A DNA stretch of 49,650 nt, from the NCBI GenBank assembly GCA_025349905.2, contig MU624576.1:1-49650 (forward strand), read 5' to 3'. The notes below the pieces were generated by a model. It searched no databases and was not told the DNA's origin. It was given only the letters and a program-made list of their open reading frames with translations. Within the stretch, counting starts at the first letter, position 1; every line of letters begins with the position of its first letter. This document shows positions 11,707 through 22,980 of this stretch, one piece after another. The position numbers and the translations under genes were made by a program. The stretch comes from Blastocladiella britannica (taxonomy: Eukaryota; Blastocladiomycota; Blastocladiomycetes; Blastocladiales; Blastocladiaceae).

Positions 11707-14241
11707 ATGGCTCCTACGAACCGCAGCCCCTCGCCAGTGGTACCTGCAACGGCCGCACCCACCATGAGCGGCGCTGGGTCAGACTCGGACCCCGACGTGG
11801 TCATGGTGCACATGCCCCTGCCGCCAGCGCCGTCAGCGACCGCGCCAACTGGGCCACCGCCGCCGCCCGACGTGATCATGTACATTGTGCACGGCATGGG
11901 CCGGCAATCGTGGCTCCCCGTCAATGTGGCGGCCGTGCAATCCACGCTGGCAGAGCTCGCCGAAGACCCGCGGCTGACATCCCCTGCTACCGCGAATGAC
12001 GGCACACCTGGTCCAACTAGCCGCCGCCACGTGGCCATTGTCCCCGTCGAGTACCACAGCCGCGTCCATGCTCGCACGCGCGAGACGGTGGACGCGATTC
12101 GGCTCCAGAGCTGCCCTGCCCTGCGCGTTGCGATCAACGACTTTGCCGTGGATCCGCTGTACTATTTCAGCGCCGAGAATGGTATTTTGGCCCCCCCAAG
12201 TATCCTCAAGCTCGATCCAATTCAATTAAAGTAAAAGGAAGGAAAAATAGGTCAATTCATTCGTACCCAGGTCGTCCGCCAGATCAACGAGCACTACCAG
12301 CGGTTCACGGCATCGCACCCGACCTTTTCGGGCGAAGTGACGGTTCTTGCGCACTCCATGGGCGGTCTGGTCATGTATGACATTATGAACGCGCGGCCGG
12401 GCGGATCTCCGGGCATTCCGCCAGCCACCGTGCAACTGTTGCCGCCCATCAAACGCGTGTTTTGCGTGGGCAGCCCAATATCTAATGCGCTGGTCCTACG
12501 CGGCCACCACGGCGCTCTCGCGCGCGAATACTACGCGCCGTCCGCGCGCTTCTTTAACATCTACCACCCGCTCGACCCAATCGCCTACCGGCTCGAGCCA
12601 CTGTACGATCCGGCCTGGCAACACACGGCGCCGGTGTCGGTCGATACCTATGTGCCGCCCACCACCGCGGGCGGCGAGGCGCTGCATTGGCGCCTCCTGG
12701 GGTCCATTGCCGCACGCGTCCCCGCGGTGCCCACCCTGCCGCCACTCCCAATCCCGGGTATCCCTGATGTGGTCTCGCGCGGTGTTCGCGCCATCATGGC
12801 GACCATGCGTGGAGTCACATATCCCACGGGACCCGGTGGGGGCGTGTTTCTGGTCGGAAACGGCGATGCCGATGCGGATATGACGACTACCGCCAGCGAA
12901 GAAGAAGTGGAAGACGACGGCTACTTGACGGATAACGAGGCCGAGGATGGCGATTCGCGCGAGGTGTCCGACATGGAACTCGACGATGCCGTGGTGCCTT
13001 CCCCGCATGGACCCGCGCCAAGCGCGCGTGCGCCGCGCCGAAAACGCACCGAGGCAGCAGCAGCAGCAGGAAAGAGCCGATCCGAGTCTGCACGCTTTGG
13101 CGTGTCAACGAGTGACGGCTCTCCTGCTTCTGTGGTCACGGTATCGCAACGGCTGGTTGCTCGACCCCGCGTGGTTCGCCAAGGTTTACGACATGGCCCT
13201 TTTAACCCAAAGACCGACTCTCCGGCGAGCGCCACCGAACCGAGCGATAACGACAGCTCCTCGGCACTGCAGGCGGGTGAGGCGCGGGCAACGCGCAAGC
13301 GACGCCGCGTTGAGCTCGAGTCTGGCAAGTCCCAGGCACACAATGTGCAGAACGGGGAATCCAATTTCGCCGGTGCCAAGGACTGCGACTTGGCACCCAA
13401 TGGCAACGATATGAATGACGCCTGCGCCTATTCCTCCGACTCGAATATGAGCACGGCAGAGGAGGCGGCGGCGGTGGTAATGGTGAGCGACCGCGGCCGC
13501 TCACCGTCCATCCAAGACGCGGTTGGGGCGCTTGCCGCCACCTTCTGGGCCATGGTCGGTGGCACGAGCCCGAGTGTGACTGCTGTCACGACCGTGACGA
13601 CGACCGGCGATGGGCTCTCGGAATCGCCGCTTCGGTCCCGATCGCCGCCGCCGCGCGAGCCCGTATCGGCGACGGGGTGGTCGTCCTGGCTTGCGTCGCC
13701 CGTGGACGCCATCGGTGCACCTGCCGACCCATTTTCGTTCGCTGTGCCGCCGGCGATCGCCGCGCTCGGGGTTACCGACGGCAATGATGACGACGGCTAC
13801 CACCGCAGTCAAGCCACGGCTGTGCCCGAGCCCAAGCCCGCAGTCGTCGCTCCTGTCGAGGCCATCGCGAGCGAGGTGGCATCACCCTCGCCGCCGCTCG
13901 AATCGCTGCTGGGCGGCCATCGCCTCGACTATTGCCTGCCAATGGGCCCGGCGCCACCGGGAAGCGGGCGAATTCCGCGCGTCGATGCCGTGCACGAGTA
14001 CTTGCGGGCAATGCGTGCACATTTCGACTATTGGCGATCGCGCGACGCGCTATGGTTCATTCTGTGCGAGCTCAATGGTGGTAGTATGGACGATGCATCT
14101 ATTGCTGCTCCCACCCTCGATGACGCAATTATTGGAGCAGCATCAGCTTCTTCACCTGCGCGCGTATCGGTGGAGAGCGTGGATGGCGTTGCTGGTGGCG
14201 TATCGGTCGTGCAGCGTGCGGACTCGCGAATCGGGTCCTGA
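11707..14241 (+). CDS. DDHD-domain phospholipase (PA-PLA1/iPLA1 family)
   Basis: Intracellular phospholipase A1 type enzyme related to DDHD1/DDHD2/SEC23IP, expected on the cytosolic face of ER, Golgi or mitochondria. Two exons, 11707-12181 and 12251-14241 (intron GTATTT...ATAG), giving 821 aa. After a Pro-rich start come YIVHGMGRQSW, VEYHSRVHA and DPLYYFSAENGQFIRTQVVRQINEHY. The nucleophile elbow is LAHSMGGLVMYD (serine near 12355); the first position of GxSxG is Ala. Then FCVGSPISNALVLRG and RFFNIYHPLDPIAYRLEPL. A long acidic/Ser-rich insertion of about 450 residues separates these from the C-terminal block GHRLDYCLPM ... YLRAMRAHFDYWRSRDALWF, which carries the DDHD-type Asp and His. It is therefore much longer between the two halves of the DDHD module than I expect from animal members. 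Confidence 0.88.
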
Positions 14242-14568
14242 TTTGTGTGCTATGTTGTGAATATATCATATTCGTTTGCACGTGGACGGAGAAGGGTCGA
14301 CAATCCGACGTTCGTCCGCGTACCTCGGCGGGGGATTGGCAATTGACTGGATGACATGGCAAAACACGGAAAGTTGATGCAACTTGCTTTCGATCCGTCA
14401 CGCACTGTTTTGGCGAATAAATACCCTCGCATTCCCTTGCTCCCTTGCTCATCCCAACTTCAGGGACTCCCTGAAAAAAATATTCGATAATCCGTCAACG
14501 CGCGGCGCCCGATTCCCTACCTGCATTCCAAATCATTTAATCGGCGCTTTTAAAGGAAATCAAAAGAA
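14242..14568. other. intergenic region between DDHD phospholipase and ABC transporter
   Basis: 327 bp of AT-richer DNA between two genes on the same strand. I see no open frame, RNA gene or repeat. It presumably holds a 3' UTR and the ABC transporter promoter. Confidence 0.5.
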
Positions 14569-17500
14569 ATGACTACGGAAGCCGCCACCGAAGCCGTGCC
14601 TCTCGGCTCGGTCACCCCCGCAGCAGCAGCAGTGGACGCGACCACAGCGGACGCGCCTGCCAAAGGCGACGCCGCAAAGGACCCCCTCCTCGAGGAAAAG
14701 GAGGTTCCCGGGCCCGAGCCCGTCCCGTTCATGCAGCTGTTTCGCTATGCCGACGGTAAGGACAAGGTCCTGATGGCATTCGGTCTTCTTTCTGCCATTA
14801 TCTTTGGCACTGGTACTTTTTTTTTAATTTTGTTACAGGAATTTGAGATCTGGGAAATGTTACTGGACTGACTCCCACACAATTGACCACTGACTCCCAT
14901 CATAAAAAAACAAAAAAGGACTGCCCATGATGACGATCGTCTTTGGACAAATCACCGACTCGTTCACGACCTACGCCAAGGCAGTGATTCTGACCCCTCC
15001 GGGCGGGATTGTCGACCCGGCTGCGAAACAGGACCTTGAAGACAAGATTGTCCTCTCGGTCATTTACTTTATCGTCATTGGCTCCGTTGCTTTCCTGTGC
15101 GCCTACGCCGCCCAGGCGCTGTTCATGGTTGCGGGCGAGAACCAGGCCAAGCGCATTCGCCAAAAGTACATCAAGAGCGTGCTCCGCGCCGAGATTGCGT
15201 ACTACGATGCCGTGTCACCCGGAGACGTGACGACGCGCTTGACGAGCGATATCTCTCTTGTGCAGGACGGTATCTCGGAGAAGGTGTCGCTCACGGTTCA
15301 GTATGCGGCCACGTTCATTTCCGGGTTTGTTGTCGCCTTCACCAAGGGCTGGCAGTTGACCCTGGTCCTGCTTGCGGTGACGCCTCTCATGGCCCTTACT
15401 GGAGCCCTGGTGCGCTATTTTTTTCTCTTTTTTCTGAATGTTACTGTAGCGCTCACATTCATCATACGATGTATAGATGGCGAACATTGTCGGCGCTTCC
15501 TCCAATAAGTCGCAGGCATCGTACGCATCGGCTGGCGCGATCGCCCAGGAAACTCTCATGTACATTCGTACGGTCGTGTCGTTTGGTGGCGAGGAGCGCG
15601 CGGCCCAAGAGTACGAGCGCCGCCTCGAGAACGCCTACAGGGTCAATGTTCGCAAGGCCGTCTTCACCGGTCTCTTCCTCGGACTTTTCATGCTGATCAT
15701 GTTTGGCACTGTGCGTTTTCTTCTTCCTTTTTTTCGGCATGAAGATGTGGAAATTGACCCGACTCCAAAATTTAGTATGCCCTGGCCTTTTGGTATGGCT
15801 CCAAGCTCGTGTACGATGGCCAGTCCACGGGCGGTACCGTTCTCAACGTCTTTTTCGCCGTCATTATTGGCGCCCAGCAGGTACCTTTATATTTCTTTCA
15901 ATATTATAAAAAATCATTTCTAACAAAAAAGAAAAAAAAAATCATGAAAACAGCTCGGTATCGCCGGACCCAACGTCCAGGTCATTGCCACCGCTCGCGG
16001 CGCCGCCGCCAAGGTGTTTGAGGTGATTGAGCGCGTCCCCACCATCGATACCCAGTCGGACGCCGGCACCCGCATCAAGTCTGTTCGCGGCGACATTGAG
16101 CTGCGCAACGTCAAGTTCCACTACCCGACGCGCCCCGATGTGCCGATTCTCAAGGACTTTTCCCTGACCATCAAGGCTGGCGAGTCGGTTGCGCTGGTGG
16201 GCGAGTCTGGCAGCGGCAAGTCGACCATCATCCAGTTGGTGGAGCGCTTCTACGACCCGGTCGAGGGACAGATTCTCGTTGACGGCGTGGACATCAAGGA
16301 CTACCATTTGCAGACGTTCCGCGAGCACCTTGGCCTCGTGAGCCAGGAGCCGGTCCTATTTGACGCGACGATCGCCGAGAATGTGGCGCTCGGCGCCATC
16401 AGCGAGCAGGAGGTCACGCGCGAGCAGATTGTTCATGCATGCGAGCTCAGTAACGCCGCCAAGTTTATCGGCAAGCTTCCCGAGGGCTACGACACCCCCG
16501 TCGGTGAGCGTGGTGCGCTCCTCAGTGGCGGCCAAAAGCAGCGCGTTGCGATTGCCCGTTCGATTCTCAAGGACCCCAAGATTCTGCTCCTCGACGAGGC
16601 CACCTCGGCGCTCGATACCGAGTCAGAGCGCGTCGTGCAAGACGCTCTTGACCGCGCGGCCGAGGGCCGTACGACTCTGACCATTGCTCGTACGTGTTTT
16701 TTTTTTTTCATTTATAACTTCAACAAAGTACTCAATAACGGCAATCTTGACACAGACCGCCTCTCGACCATTCGCAACTACGACAAGATCGTCGTCATGC
16801 GCAAGGGCGAGATTGTTGAGGTTGGAAACCACGCTGAGCTCATCGCTCGCGGCGGATACTACTCGGAGCTCGTCCGCGCCCAGGAGGTGCGCACCGACAA
16901 GGCCGCCGAGGCGGGACCCGTGGCCGACGTGGACGAGGTTGTCATTTCTCACAACCACCTGGACGCCTCGGGCAACCGCTCCACAGTGCTCGCCATGGAC
17001 GGCGTCACCCCGGACCTGGCCCGCGTCAAATCGGCCGAGAAGCTCGGAGCTGCCGCGGCCACGTCCGATTCCGACTCGGAGGACGAAGTGGCGGTCGCCG
17101 AAAAGGCCAAGAAGGTGAACGTCAGTCTGACGCGCCTCTTCAAGATGCAGCTGCCCGAGCTCCCGATGATTGCGTTCGGCATCCTTGGCGCTGCCGGAAA
17201 CGGAGCGCATATGCCCCTCTTTGCAGTCATTTTTTCGCGCATCCAGTCCGTCTTTGGCAGCCCCGACCGCGAGAAGGTGTACCACGATGCCCAATTCTGG
17301 GTATACATGTTCCTTGCGCTCGCTGGCGCCTGCTTCTTCATCAACTTGGTGCAGCACTCCATGTTTGGCATTTCTGGCGAGCGCCTCACGCGCCGCGTCC
17401 GCGCCATGGCCTTCCGTTCCCTGCTTCGCCAAAACATTGGCTTCTTTGACGAGAAGAAGCACGGCACTGGCGCGCTGACGCACCACCTCTCGGACGAGAG

Positions 17501-19060
17501 TGACCGCATCCAGGGCGCGACAGGCGTTTGGGCCGGCCAGATTGTCCAGCTGTCGGTGACGCTCGTGACGGGCATGACGATTGCGTTCATTTCGTCGTGG
17601 AAGCTCACGCTGATCATCATTGCCTGCGTGCCGATCATGGCGGTGGGTGGTGCCTTGCAGATGAAGGTGCTGAGTGGCGGCGGCAAGAAGACGGCTGCTG
17701 CGTACTCGGCCGCCGCCCAGGTCACGGTCGACGCGCTGACGAGCATCCGCACGGTGGCGTCGCTGACCAAGCAAGAGTACTTTTACAAGCGGTTCTGCGC
17801 CGACATTGAGATCCCTTACAAGATTTCGCTGCGCAAGGCCTGGATCGGATCGCTCGGCACCGGTTTCTCGCAGGGCGTTATGTTCTGGGTCTTTGGCGCC
17901 GCATTCTATGCTGGCTTCCGACTTGTCTGTTCGTATCCTTCTTTTTTTTTGCACTTTTTCAGTTTAATTAACCACCACCAAATCCATGGGTACTAGTCGA
18001 CGATGGACTTGATGTTGGTGACATGTTCCAGGCTCTGTACAGTGTCGTATTTGGCGCCATGGCTCTCGGCCAAATGTCTACGTTCGGGCCCAACATTGGC
18101 AAGGCTCGCATTGCGGCTGCATCCTTCTTTGAGCTGATTGACCGCGTGCCTCCGATCGACTCGCTGTCGACGGAGGGCGAGACCCACAACGACATTGACG
18201 GCAGCGTGGACGTCAAGGATGTTCACTTTGCGTACCCGACGCGCGCAGATGCTCCCATTCTGCGTGGGTTCAACGCGGCGATCCCTGCTGGCAAGAAGAT
18301 TGCGTTGGCTGGCGCATCCGGCGGTGGCAAGGTAAGTTTTTTTTTCCATTTCTATTGCGTCCATTATGAAAACACATTCTTATCGGTTGTATTACAGAGT
18401 ACCATCATTGGCCTGCTGGAGCGCTGGTACGACGTTGGATCTGGCAGCGTGAGCGTGGACGGCACCGACGTCAAGAAGTGGAACCTGAGCAACATGCGCA
18501 GCCACATTGCGCTCGTGGGCCAGGAGCCGCAGCTCTTTGACTTGTCGATCGTGGACAACATCAAGTACGGAAAGCCCGACGCGACCATGGCGGAGGTGGA
18601 GGAGGCGGCCAAGCTTGCCAACATCCATAACTTTATCACGTCGCTTCCCGAGGGTTACGAGACGCGCATCACCGGCGCCATGGTTAGTGGTGGCCAAAAG
18701 CAGCGGTACCTATTCATTTTTTTAGATCTGTTTTGGGTCAATCTCATTTTAGAATGTCATAGGATTGCCATTGCCCGCGCGACTCTGCGCAAGCCCCGCA
18801 TCTTGTTGCTCGACGAGGCAACATCGGCACTCGACTCCGAGTCGGAGCATGTGGTTCAAGAGGCGCTGGATCGCGCATCCGAGGGCCGTACCACGGTCAC
18901 CATTGCCCATCGCTTGTCGACCATCCAGGATGCTGATCTTATTCTGTGCCTCCGCGACGGCGTTGTTGTCGAGCAGGGCACCCACGATGAGCTGTACCGC
19001 AAGAACGGTTTGTACGCGTCGCTTGTGAACCAGCAGCGTCTTGGCCAGCCCTCGGTGTGA
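14569..19060 (+). CDS. full-length ABC-B (MDR/P-glycoprotein type) exporter
   Basis: ATP-driven exporter with the order TMD1-NBD1-TMD2-NBD2. Nine exons give 1,307 aa: 14569-14812, 14919-15409, 15477-15710, 15776-15880, 15954-16689, 16756-17928, 17997-18331, 18398-18705, 18763-19060; every junction keeps frame. NBD1: Walker A GESGSGKST, signature LLSGGQKQR, Walker B ILLLDEATSALD, H-loop TIAHRLSTI made by splicing at 16690-16755. NBD2: Walker A GASGGGKST (split by the intron after GGGK), signature MVSGGQKQR (Val for the usual Leu), Walker B with Glu, H-loop TIAHRLSTI. Both sites look catalytically complete. TMD2 shows VVFGAMALGQ, as in P-glycoprotein. The linker is acidic (SDSDSEDEVAVAEKAKK). 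The N-terminus is cytosolic and Ala/Glu-rich with no signal peptide. Substrate cannot be told from sequence. Confidence 0.96.
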
Positions 19061-19137
19061 TCCTTGTTTTTTTTTTTCTCGCAGTTTTTGCTCCCTTTCC
19101 ACTACAATTTCAATACAAATAAGTACGATACAATCGC

Positions 19138-19569
19138 ATGTCGACGGTACCTGATGCGCCCGTGACATCGTATGCAGCCAGAGTCCAGGCACTGAATACC
19201 GATCTGGTCAAGAGTGAGTTATGCACGCACTTGGTCAAAATGACACTCGGGCAATTGGCTGAAATAAATTGATTTACAGACGTGGACGCGATCCGACGCG
19301 ACTACCGGTCCGTTTCGACCGCGATTACCGAGGCAGAGACGCGCAAGAGCGAACTGGAACGGCAGATTGCCGCCATGCAGTCAGAGTTGCAGGGAACATC
19401 CCAAATGCTGGAGGGATTGCAAGCGACCAAGGCCCGGCTGGCACGCTCACTTGCCGAGGCCGACCGAACGTACCAGCAAATCATTCAGTCGTCCGAAGCA
19501 CTCTTGTCGCTCTTGCAGCGCGAATCGCACGATGTGGTCCTTCCCCGCCCATCACAGCCGCCGCGGTAA
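19138..19569 (+). CDS. SSNA1: SSNA1/NA14/DIP13 microtubule and basal-body protein
   Basis: Small coiled-coil protein of centrioles, basal bodies and axonemes that self-assembles into fibrils on microtubules. Two exons, 19138-19213 and 19280-19569 (intron GTGAGT...ACAG), giving 121 aa against 119 in human. The product contains ALNTDLVKNVDAIRRDY, then an uninterrupted coiled coil, then RTYQQIIQSSEALLSLLQRE, which aligns without gaps to the human [21 protein letters not shown] region. The Ser/Pro-rich end is short. It converges with the coiled-coil gene on the other strand, 21 bp away. Its presence implies an organism with centrioles or a flagellum, which is why I infer a zoosporic fungus. Confidence 0.9.
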
Positions 19570-19590
19570 TTATCAATATATTTCGGTTAT

Positions 19591-22500
19591 TTATTGCATG
19601 GCATTTGGCGGCTTTGCGTCACGGTGCTGCCCGCCACTGCTGCCGCTGCTACCGCCCAGGGTGCGATCGGATGTGCTTGATGCTGTGGGCGCCTTTGGCT
19701 TGGCAGTTGCAAATACATACTCTGTGCGTGGCGGCCGTGGTGGAGATGCTGATCGCTGCTGCGCGGCGTACTGCGAATACGCTGGCCGGCGATGATTGGT
19801 TGCTGGCGAAGAGGACGGTTGCAGATGCGGTGAGAATCCGACCTGCTCTGTCGACACCAGCTCGTCAAAACCAGTCATGATCGTGGTCTGCTGCGCACCC
19901 ATTCCCCCGGCAGCCGTATCCTGTGGATCTTGCGAGTCCGGGAGCATCATTGTGGACCCGAGCTCTTCAAACGCCTGTCGGACCGCTGCGCTCGCCGCAT
20001 TGCGCCGTTGCTCGTGTTGCTGTGCCACCGATGGGCCCACTGGCGCACGCAGTGCGCCCGTATTGCGAACCGAGGGGCTTGTTTGGCCTGCAGATGACGT
20101 CGGTTGCTCCCAGCGGGAAGTTGACGTTGAGAGGCGCGACTGCATCGGATCATCGCGCACTGGTGGCGGTGCAACCCGCATTGGCGACGAGTGCGTGCTC
20201 TGAGAAAGGGTGCTTCGTGCTCTCCCGCTACCACCAGCATAGCTACCAGCACCAGCAGCAGAATCCGAGGTCAAGTAGGTCCCCCCTACGTTGGCAAACG
20301 CGCGGAGCCGGCGCACCTCATCGTCCAACCGACGAACGGCCTTGGCCGATGCCTCGAGTTGCAAGCGCTGAACGCTTAGATCGGCATCCCGCGTCACAAG
20401 TGTGGCTTGCGTGCCCTCCAGCTCATTGCGGAGGGAGCGGGCGTCATTCTCATACGTATCTGCCCGGCGCTGGAAGTCATCGCGCTCCTTGCGCGCCGTC
20501 TCGATCTGGGCAGCAAGCGCCATCATACGGGCATCCCGCTGAGTGACAGCGTGCTCAAGGTCGCTGATGCGGTTGGCTTGCTCGACCATGGCGTGCTCGT
20601 ACGCTTCTTTCACTCGCTTCGCTTCGGCAGCAGCGCGTTCCCGATCCTCGGCACGCGACGCTTGCTCGGTGCCAATGTCGTCATGCATGCCGTCGATCCG
20701 AGCATGAAGTGCGTGCGTTTCTTGTTCGGCATTGGCTACCGTCTCGCGCAAGGTTTCCTCGGTCGCCGCCAGCTTTTGGGCTCGTGTCTCGGCATTCACG
20801 AGCGCGTCCTCGAGAACTTCGATGCGCGCCTGCAAGTGCTCTGAATTGCGTACCCACCGCTCGCGCTCGCTCTCTGCTGCTTGTTGCGCATCGTCGGTGG
20901 CGCGCCGGGCTGCGGTCAGGTTGCCCTTGAGCTGTGCGACCTGCTCCTCGAGCCTGACCAGCGCAGTGGCCCTGTCGGCAAGCTCCATGATGCGGTCCTT
21001 TGCGGCGGCCTTGAGCTCGACCACCGCACGGCGCTCGCTGTCGAGGAGCAATTCCGTTTCTTGCAACAGTCGCTCAACGTCCTGCAGGTCGCGTTCCTTG
21101 GCTTCAAACGCGTTGTGCACCTGCCGGTTTTCCTTTAGCAGGGCTTGCTTTTCGCGGCCCCATTTTTCCTCGGCAGCTTCCAGGGTGACGACGCGAATCG
21201 ACATAACCTCGAGCTTCTTTTCCAGATCGTTGCGCTTGGCCTTGTTGGACGCTAATGCGCGCGAGAGGTCATCCACGTCGCTCGACAGTTTGCGCTCGCG
21301 CGCCGACGCAGCGGAAGCATCCTGCATCATGGCGGACTGGCGGTCAAGGAGAACGTCCACCTCGGCGCGGGCCTTGATTTCGCGCTCGCGCGTCTCGTCC
21401 AGCTCGGCTGCGCGCGATGCCTCGCGCTGCCGCGAGAGCTCGAGTTCGTGCAGCACCTTCCGATGAGCGAGGGTCTCTGAGTCCAAATCGGAAGCAGAGC
21501 GACGTGCGTGTGCGTGGGCCTTGTCGAGCTCCGCGTTCAGGATCTTTTCGCGCGACTCGCACTCGGCCACCTCGCGAAGGAGCGACTGGGCCTGCGGCTT
21601 GAATGGCGCCAACTCGTCGGCTTCCGAGCGTGCGCGCGCCAGGAGTGCCTGCGTCGACGTGATTTGGTCGTCGCGCGAGGCCACCGCGTGCTCGAGCTCG
21701 AGCACCTTGACTTCCAGTTTCATGCGCTGCTCCTTTTCCGACAGCCAGTCCGTGTCCTTGGCCTTGAGCGTTGACATGAGCTTCTTCATTTCGCGCTCGC
21801 GGTGCGACACTTTTTCCAGCAGCGATTTCCGAACCGCGTGCAAGTCAAGCAGCGCTTTTTCTTGCCGCGAGACGCGCTCCTCGGCCGTCGATAGGGTCGC
21901 TTGGAGTTTGGCCGCCTGGCCGTCGAGGCGCTCGGCGCGGCCAGACCATACCAGCACATCGTCCGCGTGCTTGGAAGTGGCGCTTGATAGCTTCTTGGCC
22001 AGGGCGTTGCACTCGTCGGCTTTTTCCAGGAGCGACCGCTGCATGCTGCGGACATCAGCTTCGCGAGCGAGGGTAATGTCCTTGATCTTGGACTCGTAGG
22101 CGCGTTTTGTGGCTTCCAGTTCGGCCAGCAGTGCCCCGTGGTCCGTTTCGAGCTGGAGGGACTTGGTGCGTTCCTCTTCGAGCATCAAGAGCAGTGATCG
22201 TGGGGTTTCGTAGTACTATTGTTTTTTTTATTGAGTATTCTCCTGCTTGATCCGATTTGGGAACTCGAAAAGGTACCTTGCCACGCGCAGCAGTTGCCGT
22301 GTCCACCATATTCGACCATGCATTGCCGCCCGAGACGCTCATTTTGCGAGCCTTGTCGCGAGCCGCTGCGACCGCCCGAGCGACGGCCCGCTCCCGCTGA
22401 TCAGACGAATCCTGGGCCACCTTGGCGCGCATATCGGCGGCCATCTTTTCTTGCGACGCAATCGAGCGCGCGCGGTCCTTGTACGCGGTTTCCAGGGCCT

Positions 22501-22759
22501 GCAATTCGAGCTCCTGCTCCTCGCGCTGCATTTTCGCCTCGCGCGACTTTTCCTCTCGCGCAGTGGCATCGCGGGCGACTCGCTCATGTGCAGGATCCAG
22601 AGGCTGGGCGGGGGGCGGGTTGAGGGTGCCGAGGGCAGGTCGCGGAAACGGCCGGCCTGGCTGATTGAAAGTGGATCGTGGGGCGGTCGCGAGGAGGGTG
22701 GTGGGACCAGGGCGCGAACTCCTTCGGGAGCCAGCTGCAGCTGCGGATGCTGTTGGCAT
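19591..22759 (-). CDS. long coiled-coil protein, family unknown
   Basis: Two exons on the minus strand, 22759-22277 and 22215-19591 (intron 22276-22216, GTACCT...ATAG), giving 1,035 aa. Residues 1-60 are low-complexity, 65-130 are a charged helix (REEKSREAKMQREEQELEL), then KYYETPRSLLLMLEEE leads into about 600 residues of near-continuous heptad coiled coil rich in Ala, Glu, Arg and Leu. The last ~200 residues are disordered (Ser/Pro/Gln). I do not recognise a family. The setting next to SSNA1 and the long rod are what one would expect of a centrosomal or flagellar structural protein, but that is inference. It shares a 221-bp divergent promoter with the WDR3 gene. Confidence 0.85.
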
Positions 22760-22980
22760 TATATCTATATTTTTACTTTAAGCTGTTGGCGACACAATAG
22801 CAGTCCGATCTCTCTTGCGGAAATTCGATTTATTGGATTTTGCAGTGCATTGGAAAGAGCGATTTGATGTGAAAGTTGATGGGAAAAGTCGCGAAAAGTT
22901 GCAACTGATCACGGGAACACAGAATTTTGACAGAATTTTTCGCGAAATAATTGCAATCGCTCCGTACAGAATAATACGAA

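Noticed and set aside
18706..18762. Possible frameshift in the second nucleotide-binding domain of the ABC transporter
   Set aside because: The interruption is a normal 57-nt intron (GTACCT...ATAG) that restores SGGQKQRIAIARA.
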